From positions 1 to 54,336 of the forward strand of contig JABGRN010000030.1 of the NCBI GenBank assembly GCA_018648265.1: DNA of 54,336 nucleotides. Direction: 5' to 3'. The notes beneath the pieces are model-generated. The model was given only the letters and a program-made list of their open reading frames with translations. It searched no databases and was not told the origin of the DNA. The DNA is from Prolixibacteraceae bacterium (lineage in GTDB: Bacteria; Bacteroidota; Bacteroidia; Bacteroidales; Prolixibacteraceae). This document shows, piece after piece, positions 20,066-27,812 of the stretch. How positions within the stretch are numbered: the stretch's first letter is position 1; each line of letters opens with the position of its first letter. Both the position numbers and the translations under genes were made by a program.

Positions 20066-21484
20066 TTACTGAAGTACAAAATTTATAGGAACTGTGTAAC
20101 TAACATTTACCGCTTGACCTCTCTGTTTGCCGGGTTTCCATTTTGGAAGGCCATTCACCACCCGCAATGCTTCTTTATCGAGAGACGGATTAACACCACG
20201 AGCTATTTTGCAGTTTGCAACTGTACCATCTTTTGAAACAACAAATGTAACGTAAACCTTTCCCTGCACACCATTTTCCTGAGCAACTTTCGGATACTTA
20301 ATTGCGCTAGCGATGTATTTTCTTAATGCCAATTCACCACCTGGAAATTCTGGCATATCTTCAACAATAAAGAAAATTGGATCCTCACTGTCTAATTTTT
20401 TAATTGTAACAATCTCTTTCTTAACTAACAGTACATTTCCAAAACTATCATTTACAATCTCGAAATCTGAACCTCCAGAAAAAATACTTTTTAACTTTTC
20501 CAATCCTTCTGAAGTTGCTTCTATTTTTATCTTTTCATCTAGCAAAGTAAGTTTCATTTCCATTGATTGCTCTTCCACTGTTTGTTCAACTTCTATCGAC
20601 TCCTTTTGCTCGCAGGCAAAAGCAATTACAAGTGCAGCAGCTATTAAAATTCCAAACACTACTTTTGTGATTGCCAATTTTGATGATTTTATTTTTGATA
20701 TCATTTTAATTCTACTTTTAATTAATGAATAATTGAAATTGTTGGCGATAACCAATTGTCCACCAACAAATTGATTTAGTAATAATTGTTTGTATTGTGC
20801 GGGACTGACACCCGAATTTAGTACGGCCTGGTCGGCCAGGAATTCGTGATTCTCGCGGATCACCCTTTTTAAAATCCACATAAACGGGTTGAACCATTGA
20901 AAAAAAGTCATTATTTCCAATATTATTACATCGAAAGTGTGGCTTTGTTTTATGTGCTCCATTTCGTGAGCAAGCATTTTTTCATACCCTTTTTCTCCCC
21001 TTTTTTCAGGATTTATAAAAACGTAACTTAAAAAAGAAAACGGACTGAAATATTTATCAATCGAAACAAATTTCACCAATCCAATTTTTTCTACCTGATT
21101 TTTTCGGATTAAAATTAAAATCTGAATCAAGCGGAAAACAAACCGCCCAAGAAAAAATAACAAGCCTGCCAAATAAACCAGAATTATTATTTTACTTGAA
21201 CTAATAGATTGTTCAACAGTCCCGGAAAATCCACGGCCATAAATTGTAACGGCCTCCATTAAATTTCGATAAGGAGTTACTGTTATTTCCGCTAACAACA
21301 CAGGTTGCGGGTTGTAAACACGAAATTTGAGAAAAGGTAACAAAATGGAGAACGTAACCGAAATCAAAAGAAATATCCGGTTTAGCCTGAAAAAAGTTTC
21401 TTTTCGTAAAAACAGGATGTAAATTAACGATAGCAAAGCCAAACTTACCCCCGACTCTATCAAAAAATTTACTGCGCTATTCAT
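20066..21484 (-). CDS. M56 (BlaR1-like) membrane peptidase with C-terminal TonB_C domain
   Basis: A 472-residue protein. Membrane helices at about 5-25, 36-53 and 97-126 precede an M56 zinc peptidase domain with HEMEH at 173-177 and a downstream ENHEFLADQAVL segment. Another membrane helix follows at about 272-290. The outside part ends in a TonB_C domain (about 385-472) with MPEFPGGELALRKYI and LPKWKPGKQRG. In BlaR1/MecR1 the equivalent outer part is a beta-lactam sensor. Here it is TonB_C, so a different ligand is expected. The gene overlaps the BlaI-type repressor by 8 bases (ATGAATAG), the usual repressor-peptidase pair in which the peptidase inactivates the repressor. Confidence 0.9.
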   Translation of the reverse strand: MNSAVNFLIESGVSLALLSLIYILFLRKETFFRLNRIFLLISVTFSILLPFLKFRVYNPQPVLLAEITVTPYRNLMEAVTIYGRGFSGTVEQSISSSKIIILVYLAGLLFFLGRFVFRLIQILILIRKNQVEKIGLVKFVSIDKYFSPFSFLSYVFINPEKRGEKGYEKMLAHEMEHIKQSHTFDVIILEIMTFFQWFNPFMWILKRVIRENHEFLADQAVLNSGVSPAQYKQLLLNQFVGGQLVIANNFNYSLIKSRIKMISKIKSSKLAITKVVFGILIAAALVIAFACEQKESIEVEQTVEEQSMEMKLTLLDEKIKIEATSEGLEKLKSIFSGGSDFEIVNDSFGNVLLVKKEIVTIKKLDSEDPIFFIVEDMPEFPGGELALRKYIASAIKYPKVAQENGVQGKVYVTFVVSKDGTVANCKIARGVNPSLDKEALRVVNGLPKWKPGKQRGQAVNVSYTVPINFVLQ

Positions 21485-21863
21485 TTTCTTTCGGATTTTC
21501 GTTTTCTATGTCGCGTTTCACATCTTTTACCAATTCGTCCAAATCAGATAAACTCATGTTATCTTCTTTGGCGAAAAAAGAAACCATCTCCTGAAAAGAG
21601 CCGCTAAAATAATTGCGCATAAAGTTTTTCATAAATAAACGGGTGTAATCTTTTCTTGAAATAAGAGGAAAATACTCATGTGTTTTTCCGTAAGCATTGT
21701 GCCCGATAAAACCTTTTTTTTCTAAAATCCGAATGATAGTTGAAACCGTATTGTAAGCCGGTTTTGGGATCGGCATTTTCTCAATAATATCTTTTACAAA
21801 TGCTTTTTCCAACTTCCATAATAATTGCATAATCTGCTCTTCTGCTTTTGTTAATTCTTTCAT
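21477..21863 (-). CDS. BlaI/MecI-family repressor
   Basis: A 128-residue winged-helix repressor. The N-terminal half matches the family: LTKAEEQIMQLLWKLEKAFV, then YNTVSTIIRILEKKGFIGH with GKTHEYFPLI in the wing. The C-terminal half is the dimerisation region. It overlaps the M56 peptidase gene by 8 bases. A 16-bp palindrome of the BlaI-operator type lies 60 bases upstream (21923-21938) and three more lie upstream of the next gene. I infer that it controls both itself and the double TonB_C gene. No beta-lactamase gene is nearby. Confidence 0.93.
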   Translation of the reverse strand: MKELTKAEEQIMQLLWKLEKAFVKDIIEKMPIPKPAYNTVSTIIRILEKKGFIGHNAYGKTHEYFPLISRKDYTRLFMKNFMRNYFSGSFQEMVSFFAKEDNMSLSDLDELVKDVKRDIENENPKENE

Positions 21864-21922
21864 TTATTTAGAATTTATAGATTATAAAACACAAGATTTT
21901 ATATAACAAAAATTATACCTAA

Positions 21923-21938
21923 AACTAAATAATTAGTT
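21923..21938. promoter_or_regulatory. BlaI-type operator, copy 1
   Basis: AACTAA-ATAA-TTAGTT, a perfect 6-4-6 inverted repeat. It lies 60 bases upstream of the repressor ATG and just past the stop of the double TonB_C gene. The same palindrome occurs three times upstream of that gene. Confidence 0.75.
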
Positions 21939-21944
21939 AATAAA

Positions 21945-22739
21945 CTACTGCTTTAGTTCTTTGTTTGGATTATCACCGTTAGACAATGCAAAATTTATTG
22001 GAACTGTAAAACGAACATTTACTAATTTTCCTCTCTGTTTTCCTGGTTTCCAGGTTGGCAAACTGTTTATAACCCTCAAAGCTTCTTTATCGAGAGTTGG
22101 ATGAATACTCCGCTCAATTTTTGATTGCTTAACATTTCCATCTTTCGCAACAACGAACGAAACGAAAACTTTGCCCTGGATTCTTTCTTTTCTTGCCTCT
22201 TCCGGATATTTTACACTTTTCGAAATATAAGTTCCAAGTGCTTCTTTCCCACCCGGAAATACGGGCATTTCTTCAACAATTAAGAATACTGGTTCTTCAT
22301 CATCTGTTGCTACAGTTGTTTCATTTTTTGAACCACCATCTAATGCAAAATTAATTGGTACGGTAAATGAAACTTTAACGGTCTCTCCTCTTTGCTTTCC
22401 GGGTTTCCATGTTTTCAATAAATTCATTACCCGTAAAGCTTCTTTATCCAGCAGCGGATCCACTCCCCTGGCTATTTGTGGCCTTTCAATACCACCCAAT
22501 TCGTTCACAATAAATGTAATATAAACTTTACCAGAAACTCCTTTTTTTCGAGCTTCTGCAGGGTACTTAATTAGTTCTGCGATATCTTTACGAATCGCTT
22601 CTTCCCCACCCGGATATTCCGGCATTTCATCGACTATATAAAAAATATCACTATTTTTTTTCTTCTCCTGTGCATTGGTTTGAATTGAAATTAATGCAAA
22701 CATAAATACTGTTGAAAAGATCAACTTTATTGTTTTCAT
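21945..22739 (-). CDS. Secreted protein with two TonB_C domains
   Basis: A 264-residue protein with a signal peptide (1-23, ending QTNAQ) and no later membrane segment. Two tandem TonB_C domains follow. The first (about 30-131) has MPEYPGGEEAIRKDI and LKTWKPGKQRGETVKV. The second (about 150-253) has MPVFPGGKEALGTYI and LPTWKPGKQRGKLVNV. Both match the TonB_C domain of the M56 protein at 20066-21484 closely. With no N-terminal anchor it cannot work as an ordinary TonB. A role as soluble binding partner or signal in the BlaI circuit is an inference. It sits upstream of the repressor gene, under a promoter covered by two operators. Confidence 0.88.
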   Translation of the reverse strand: MKTIKLIFSTVFMFALISIQTNAQEKKKNSDIFYIVDEMPEYPGGEEAIRKDIAELIKYPAEARKKGVSGKVYITFIVNELGGIERPQIARGVDPLLDKEALRVMNLLKTWKPGKQRGETVKVSFTVPINFALDGGSKNETTVATDDEEPVFLIVEEMPVFPGGKEALGTYISKSVKYPEEARKERIQGKVFVSFVVAKDGNVKQSKIERSIHPTLDKEALRVINSLPTWKPGKQRGKLVNVRFTVPINFALSNGDNPNKELKQ

Positions 22740-22760
22740 GACTCTAATTTTTAAATATTA

Positions 22761-22788
22761 AACTTTAAACTCTGAACTCTGAACTCTT
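22761..22788. repeat. Heptanucleotide repeat in the leader of the double TonB_C gene
   Basis: Four heptamers, AACTTTA, AACTCTG, AACTCTG and AACTCTT. Read on the minus strand they are AGTTCAG-type units, and 27 of 28 bases match the repeat inside the sorting-domain coding sequence at 44299-44326. Confidence 0.8.
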
Positions 22789-22802
22789 TTGGATATCCTG
22801 TT

Positions 22803-22833
22803 CAAATATATAACTAAATTATTAGTTTTCAAA
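22803..22833 (-). promoter_or_regulatory. Bacteroidota-type promoter of the double TonB_C gene
   Basis: On the minus strand, TTTG (22833-22830), a 19-base spacer and TATATTTG (22810-22803) match the TTTG-N19-TAnnTTTG pattern of the group. The ATG is 63 bases downstream of the -7 box. Operator copy 2 fills the spacer and copy 3 overlaps the -33 element, an arrangement expected for repression. Confidence 0.7.
22812..22827. promoter_or_regulatory. BlaI-type operator, copy 2
   Basis: AACTAA-ATTA-TTAGTT. It lies wholly between the -33 and -7 elements of the promoter at 22803-22833. Confidence 0.8.
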
Positions 22834-22847
22834 CTAATTTCTTAGTT
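22832..22847. promoter_or_regulatory. BlaI-type operator, copy 3
   Basis: AACTAA-TTTC-TTAGTT. It starts exactly 20 bases after copy 2, so two dimers could bind on the same face of the helix. It overlaps the -33 element. Confidence 0.8.
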
Positions 22848-22893
22848 AATTGCAACATTCATCCATAATTCACTGATTACAAATTTGTTATAC

Positions 22894-22909
22894 AACTAAG
22901 AGCTTAGTT
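22894..22909. promoter_or_regulatory. BlaI-type operator, copy 4
   Basis: AACTAA-GAGC-TTAGTT. It lies 47 bases beyond copy 3, upstream of the promoter. It could be an auxiliary site for looping or cooperative binding. Confidence 0.7.
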
Positions 22910-22936
22910 GTTATTTCTATGAATCATTATATTAAG

Positions 22937-23002
22937 CGTCATTCCAACTTTTTTCGGAATCTTATAATTAGAAATAGATGCTGAAATGAATTCAGCATGA
23001 CG
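22937..23002. repeat. REP-like element, copy 1
   Basis: A 66-base element bounded by CGTCAT and ATGACG. Inside are two imperfect hairpins, one around ATTCC...GGAAT and one around GCTGAA...TTCAGC. It matches the element at 49293-49355. It lies just past the omega-amidase stop codon and may end that transcript. Confidence 0.8.
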
Positions 23003-23016
23003 ATGTATCCGAGTAC

Positions 23017-23787
23017 TTACTTTTCAATTTGAAACTCATCCCTATCTTCGAGAAGAGGAAAGCTTTTTCTGAAATTGTGTAGTTCTGAATAAGAAGTCTC
23101 AAAAGTTCTAACGCTTTCATTTTCGCCCATAAAATCGGCCTTACCTTTTGGAGAAACCAGAGCAGAGTCTCCTAAATATTTTAATCCGGTTCCATCGGTT
23201 CTGGTGCGGTTTACACCAAAACAATACGATTGATTTTCAACAGCCCTTGCAACCAGTAGATTTTTCCAAACATGGTGTCGCGGTGAGGGCCAGTTTGCCA
23301 TATAAATTAGTACATCGTAGTTTTCCTGATTACGGCTCCACACCGGAAAACGCAAATCGTAACAAATAAGCGGGCAAAATTTCCAGCCACGAAATTCAAC
23401 AATTAGTTTATCTTTTCCGGGTGAATAATGTAAGTGCTCCTGCCCCATTGTATATAAATGTCGTTTATCGTATTTCTCCATTTTGCCATTTGGAAAAACC
23501 CAAAGTGCCCGATTAAAAATCTGTTTGTTCTCTTCAATAATCAAACTTCCAACAACCGAAGCATTTTTATTCGCAGCTACTTTTTTCATCCAATTAACCG
23601 AAATCCCATCCATCGATTCCTTCAAATTTTCAGGATGCATTGAAAAACCGGTTGTAAACATTTCAGGAAGAATAATTACATCAGTGTTTTCAATATTATC
23701 AATCAGTTGAGAATACTTCTCCAGATTACCTTTTGGATTTTCCCAAATAATATCGGGTTGGATGATTGTTATTTTTAGGTTTTGCAT
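23017..23787 (-). CDS. Carbon-nitrogen hydrolase, omega-amidase type
   Basis: A 256-residue nitrilase-superfamily enzyme. The catalytic triad is visible as Glu42 (LPEMFTTGFSM), Lys108 (DKRHLYTMG) and Cys142 (ICYDLRFPVW). The MFTTGFSM and VNRTRTDG segments are typical of YafV/Nit2 omega-amidases, which clear 2-oxoglutaramate and 2-oxosuccinamate. The exact substrate is inferred from family. The start is ATG at 23787 (MQNLKITIIQ): the open frame extends to 23817 without a better start. The gene is bracketed by REP-like elements at 22937-23002 and 23812-23873. Confidence 0.9.
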   Translation of the reverse strand: MQNLKITIIQPDIIWENPKGNLEKYSQLIDNIENTDVIILPEMFTTGFSMHPENLKESMDGISVNWMKKVAANKNASVVGSLIIEENKQIFNRALWVFPNGKMEKYDKRHLYTMGQEHLHYSPGKDKLIVEFRGWKFCPLICYDLRFPVWSRNQENYDVLIYMANWPSPRHHVWKNLLVARAVENQSYCFGVNRTRTDGTGLKYLGDSALVSPKGKADFMGENESVRTFETSYSELHNFRKSFPLLEDRDEFQIEK

Positions 23788-23811
23788 TAAATAGAAATAT
23801 TTTATTTTATT

Positions 23812-23873
23812 CGTCAACTTGAACTTGTTTCAGGGTTCAATTTTAAAAGATTCTGAATCGAGTTACAAATGAC
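23812..23873. repeat. REP-like element, degenerate copy
   Basis: Begins CGTCAACTTGAACTTGTTTC and ends in ATGAC with the same layout as copies 1 and 2, but with several substitutions. It lies directly upstream of the omega-amidase start. Confidence 0.5.
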
Positions 23874-23915
23874 AGATTTACGTAAAAAATTGTTTTATAA
23901 AGAATTACCAAATAT

Positions 23916-24031
23916 CAAAATTCAAATTTCAAATAAATCTCAAAAAATCAAATTTTCAAAACAAATCCGTTTCTAAGAATATAGAATTTTGGATTTTATT
24001 TAATTGGGATTTATTTGAAATTTGAATTTTG
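23916..24031. repeat. Long inverted repeat, 24-bp perfect arms
   Basis: Arms at 23916-23939 and 24008-24031 are perfectly complementary over 24 bases, with a 68-base spacer that itself pairs imperfectly. The arms are made of AAATTTGAAATTT-like sequence, a type also seen near 18655-18690. It sits in the 324-base gap between the omega-amidase and the alcohol dehydrogenase, which otherwise shows no gene. Confidence 0.75.
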
Positions 24032-24111
24032 TATTTTGGGATTTCTGTCATTATCTTATTATTCATAATACAATTAAATGATCTCAAAAAATCTTTCAAT
24101 ATACAGTCTAT

Positions 24112-25152
24112 TTAAAATTTATTAATTACTGTCACCCCCAAATTTTCAAACTTATTCATGTTAACCAAAGCTTGCGGAGCTTCTTCCAGCGAAATGGTTT
24201 TCCCCAACATTAAATCCGGTTGAACTTTTCCGGTTTTTATCATTTCAAAAACTGCTTCGTATCGAAAAGCCTGCATCCCGTGACTACCCAAAATCTCTAA
24301 TTCATGCGCAACTACTTTATCCATTGGCACTTTCGGATGTTTGTGGTCGCCGGTTGTTAAACCAACTTGAATATGTTTTCCTCGCTTCCGTAAACACGAA
24401 ACTGAATTAAAACTGGTTTCCTGACTGCCAAGTGCATCTATCGAAACATGCGCACCACGACCAGTTACTTTTATAATTTCTGCTGAAATATTTTCAACTT
24501 TACGTGCATTTATAATAATTTTTGCACCCAGTTTTTTTGCCAGTTCCAGTTTTTTATCATCAATATCAACGGCCACAACATTTGCACCGGCACCGGTAGC
24601 AATATTAATTGCAGAAAGTCCCACTCCACCGCAGCCGTGAACTGCAACCCATTCGCCAGCATAAACTTTTCCCTGATCAATAACCGCACGAAAAGAAGTT
24701 ATAAACCGGCAACCTAAACTTGCTGCTGTTACAAAATCGATTTCGTTAGGAAGGTGAACCAAATTAATATCGGCATATTTTATTTCAACAAATTCGGCAA
24801 ACGAACCCCAGGCTGTAAAACCAGGTTGAAACTGATTATCGCAAACCTGATGATTTCCGGTATTACATTCCGGGCAGGTTCCGCAACCACCCACAAATGG
24901 AACCGTAACACGGTCGCCTACATTAAAATTCTTTATTTCTAATCCTGTTTCAACAATTATTCCGGCCAATTCGTGGCCTGGAACGTGTGGCAAAACAATG
25001 TCTGGATCGTGTCCCATCCAACCGTGCCAGTCGCTGCGACAAAGTCCGGTGGCACCAACTTTTACTATTACACTACCTTTTGAAACTATGGGATCTTGCA
25101 CCTCCCGAACGTCAACTGGACCCTGAAATTTTTCGTAATAAACAGCTTTCAT
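24112..25152 (-). CDS. Zinc-dependent alcohol dehydrogenase family protein
   Basis: A 346-residue medium-chain dehydrogenase. Catalytic zinc ligands are in [10 protein letters not shown] (Cys38) and PGHELAG (His, Glu). The structural zinc site has the four Cys of [15 protein letters not shown]. The Rossmann glycine motif is [11 protein letters not shown], and the acidic residue in VAVDIDDKK suggests NAD preference. The substrate cannot be read from the sequence. The start is ATG at 25152. It has no close operon partner; the 3' side is the long inverted repeat at 23916-24031. Confidence 0.9.
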   Translation of the reverse strand: MKAVYYEKFQGPVDVREVQDPIVSKGSVIVKVGATGLCRSDWHGWMGHDPDIVLPHVPGHELAGIIVETGLEIKNFNVGDRVTVPFVGGCGTCPECNTGNHQVCDNQFQPGFTAWGSFAEFVEIKYADINLVHLPNEIDFVTAASLGCRFITSFRAVIDQGKVYAGEWVAVHGCGGVGLSAINIATGAGANVVAVDIDDKKLELAKKLGAKIIINARKVENISAEIIKVTGRGAHVSIDALGSQETSFNSVSCLRKRGKHIQVGLTTGDHKHPKVPMDKVVAHELEILGSHGMQAFRYEAVFEMIKTGKVQPDLMLGKTISLEEAPQALVNMNKFENLGVTVINKF

Positions 25153-25286
25153 CTCATTCTAATTTTGGTTTTTAAAGGTATTCGATGGAACTCACTTTAT
25201 AATGATTCTCCTGTGTTCTGAGTACCCGGCATGCTCGTTTCATTTTTTTACACTTTACAAGAAACTCAAATGTAATTAGAAATGAA

Positions 25287-25502
25287 TTAAACGGAAAGCT
25301 TTTCCCACAATTCAAAACATTCTTTCAACGTTTGTTGGTTCTTTTCAAAATCAAGTTCGACAAAAAAGTTCGACAAATCAAGTTTTGGATACAATTCGGC
25401 TCATTCTAATTTGGTTTTAGACACTTGTTTTACAACTCCCAAACGAGTAACAGTAATAATGTACAATCGGTTTTTGAGCCAAGAATATTTACCTTCCCTT
25501 CG
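25287..25502 (-). pseudogene. Unidentified gene remnant with an internal stop
   Basis: A 72-codon reading frame on the minus strand with coding-like composition (for example YSWLKNRLYIITVTRLGVVK and ELYPKLDLSNFFVELDF) interrupted by one TGA and ending at TAA. I do not recognise the family. It lies in the 870-base gap between the alcohol dehydrogenase and the sugar transferase, next to an IS110 remnant. The remaining parts of the gap (25153-25286 and 25667-26022) show nothing else. Confidence 0.35.
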
Positions 25503-25531
25503 CTAATTCGATTACGGGTTAAGCATATTTA

Positions 25532-25666
25532 TCATTTGAAGATCCCAGACTTAAACGTAATTTTGCATTGGATGTTTGCTACAATCAAATCTTTGTGGAC
25601 ATCCATACTACAGCCGCATTCAAAGACCTGATCAAATTCAATAAAATCTTTTTTTTCATAGTTCTT
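25532..25666 (-). pseudogene. N-terminal remnant of an IS110-family transposase
   Basis: About 44 codons reading FDQVFECGCSMDVHKDLIVA, which carries the CG-x-DVHK-x-x-IVA signature of the DEDD catalytic domain at the start of IS110/IS1111 transposases. The frame stops soon after, and nothing matching the remaining 300 or so residues follows. The element is dead and truncated, and its ends cannot be placed. Confidence 0.6.
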
Positions 25667-26022
25667 AGTAATTTTATATCGCAACTCTATGCTAAAAGCT
25701 TTTTTGCTGGCAACCCAATAATTAAATGGCCTTTTGCAACTACTCATTTAAATCTATTTTCTCAGCGATCTTGGTTTCATGTGTTTATAATTGTTTGTTT
25801 ATAGTGGTTCTCTGTCAGCTGAAGAAGAACTCGCTTTTTAATCAATCTTGTGTGTCTGGCAATCGACAAATGCTCGATTCATTGTATAATAAAAGACAAT
25901 GAATGAATATTTCATAAAATATTATTAACATATTTTCACTTTAATAAATTTTTTTACTTATCTTTTGAGAAATTTATCAATAGTTATTTTAAAATTAATC
26001 CAAAAACCCACAAGGCAAACGC

Positions 26023-27213
26023 ATGGAAATAATATTAATCCCAATATCAGCCACACTTGGATTTTTCCTGATTGTAGCAATCAAAAAAAATAATTTGAGA
26101 AGTGCTTTGGATGAATCAGTTTCAATTGGTTTTGACAAAAACATTAAAACTCAATTTCATAAGGGTATCTCAATCGATTCCGAAAATCCGCTTATTAACG
26201 AGATGGGGATTAAAAGTTTTGATTTTATTAACAAATACGCCCCCATTGAAAACAAAAAAACTTTTGTTATTTCCACAACAACGAGGATTAACATAGGCAA
26301 ACAGCCCGATAATACATTTACGAATATCGTTAACTTGCATAAAGTTAACGATATTCGCTTTTTAAATAAATTCTTTGAAGCGGTAAATCATAAAATTCCA
26401 AAGGGGGGCATTTTTATTGGGATTGCGGAAACAAAAAATATTCGGAAACAAAGAATAATGAAACGTTATTGGCAATGCCTTAATGTTTGTATTTATTCTT
26501 TAGATTTTATTGTTATGCGTTTATTCTCAAAAATTTCAATAACAAAAAAAATCTATTTTTTTCTTACAAAAGGCATCAACAGGGTTTTGACCAAAACAGA
26601 AATCATGGGCCGCTTGTATTCATGCGGATTTGAACCTGTTGACACAGCAATTATTGACAATAAATTTATTTTTGTTTTTAAAAAAATAAAAGAACCTGAA
26701 TTCCCCAAAAATGCCTCTTATGGCCTTTTTATTAGCTTAAAAAGGGTCGGTAAAAACAAGAAATTTTTTAATGCTTTCAAACTAAGGACTATGCATCCAT
26801 ATTCTGAATTTTTACAAAAATATATTCACGAAAAAAACAATCTTCAGGAAGGGGGGAAATTCGAAGATGATTTCAGGATTTGTACATTGGGTAAGCTAAT
26901 GCGAAAGTTCTGGATAGATGAACTCCCGATGATATTTAATCTTATGCGTGGTGATATAAAACTTGTAGGGTGCCGCCCCATTAGCCAACATTATTTTAAT
27001 TTATACCCTGTTGAATTGCAGGAAAAAAGAACAAAATATAAACCCGGTTTATTTCCACCGTATTTTGCTGATTTACCCAATAGTTTCAATGAAATAATTG
27101 AATCGGAAATGAAGTTTTTAGATGCCTACGAAAAACAGCCTTTTTTAACCAATTGGAAATATTTTTGGAAAATTATTTCCAACATAATTATACATGGTAA
27201 AAGAAGCAAATAA
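26023..27213 (+). CDS. Sugar transferase (undecaprenyl-phosphate glycosyl-1-phosphate transferase type)
   Basis: A 396-residue protein. One membrane helix lies at the N-terminus (about 2-20). The middle (about 80-230) resembles the methyltransferase-like domain found in Bacteroidota versions of this family (VNLHKVNDIRFLNKFFEAV, GGIFIGIAETK). The C-terminal bacterial sugar transferase domain (about 235-390) has FKLRTMHPYSEF, GKLMRKFWIDELPM and MRGDIKLVGCRPIS. Such enzymes start polysaccharide repeat units on the lipid carrier. No glycosyltransferase or export genes are nearby, so it is an orphan, flanked by a decayed transposase and empty sequence. A perfect 16-bp inverted repeat lies within the gene at 26321-26357. 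Confidence 0.88.
   Translation: MEIILIPISATLGFFLIVAIKKNNLRSALDESVSIGFDKNIKTQFHKGISIDSENPLINEMGIKSFDFINKYAPIENKKTFVISTTTRINIGKQPDNTFTNIVNLHKVNDIRFLNKFFEAVNHKIPKGGIFIGIAETKNIRKQRIMKRYWQCLNVCIYSLDFIVMRLFSKISITKKIYFFLTKGINRVLTKTEIMGRLYSCGFEPVDTAIIDNKFIFVFKKIKEPEFPKNASYGLFISLKRVGKNKKFFNAFKLRTMHPYSEFLQKYIHEKNNLQEGGKFEDDFRICTLGKLMRKFWIDELPMIFNLMRGDIKLVGCRPISQHYFNLYPVELQEKRTKYKPGLFPPYFADLPNSFNEIIESEMKFLDAYEKQPFLTNWKYFWKIISNIIIHGKRSK
26321..26357. repeat. Perfect 16-bp inverted repeat inside the sugar transferase gene
   Basis: Arms at 26321-26336 and 26342-26357 (outer end CGAATATCG, inner end GTTAACTT) flank a 5-base loop. The region codes for the VNLHKVNDI segment of the protein. Confidence 0.9.
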
Positions 27214-27738
27214 AGATAATTCTTAAAGTTGACTATCCCTGTGGCAGAATCAAGAGGTATTTCGCCAACTTTATTTTCAGGAAACAAGCTAAAAAAACGA
27301 ATTTTCATTATTTCCACCCCACTGTCATCCGGCAGTTGCATAATAACCTCTCCCCTGAATTTCAGGGCAGAAAATAAGGAACTTCAAGGCAAAGCCTCGA
27401 CGAAATTCTTTTGATTAAAATATTATTGATTGATTTGGCTACCTTTCAGTACCTAAAGTCAAGTTTGGCATGTTCTTGCAGCATACTCTTTATCTTTTTG
27501 TTTTTTATATAATATAACTGTAGTCGTTAATGGCTTTTAAATATAAAATGTGTACAGCTTATTATATTCCATCTTCACAATAAATAAGGTTTGGTGTTAT
27601 TCAAAATGCCGCATAACAAATTTTGAGTTTACTATAGAATGTTAAAAATTATTCTTTCATTTAATTATACGTCTTTTTCATATATACTGCGTTGAATTTG
27701 CATTTATTAGCACTTCCCGGTTAAAGTGAATGACCAAT
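27214..27738. other. Intergenic region without a clear gene
   Basis: A minus-strand frame from about 27388 down to 27214 reads coding-like (EVIMQLPDDSGVEIMKI, GEIPLDSATGIVNF) but has no proper start or end and runs antisense into the sugar transferase. It may be a relic. A CCCTGAA-T-TTCAGGG palindrome lies at 27353-27367. The rest (27420-27738) is AT-rich with nothing I can name. Confidence 0.4.
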
Positions 27739-27775
27739 AAAGAAGCCATCGGAGAAAATTTCCGATGGCTTCTTT
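27739..27775 (-). terminator. Strong hairpin terminator after the Gfo/Idh oxidoreductase gene
   Basis: A perfect 15-bp stem (27739-27753 with 27761-27775) and a 7-base loop, ending in CTTCTTT on either strand. It lies 38 bases past the stop of the 27813-29165 gene and could act in both directions. Confidence 0.8.
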
Positions 27776-27812
27776 AAATACTTTGGCGATGAAGTTTAGG
27801 TTAAAATATTTC

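Noticed and set aside
20066-21863. Beta-lactam resistance system
   Set aside because: The repressor-peptidase pair resembles BlaI-BlaR1, but the sensor lacks a penicillin-binding domain and there is no beta-lactamase or mecA-like gene nearby.
25425-25804. Plus-strand frames in the gap before the sugar transferase
   Set aside because: They are antisense to the IS110 remnant and the gene remnant. The minus strand carries the recognisable DVHK motif.
26405-26860. G6 runs in the sugar transferase gene as phase-variable tracts
   Set aside because: Two runs of six G are too short to argue for slippage and the frame is intact.
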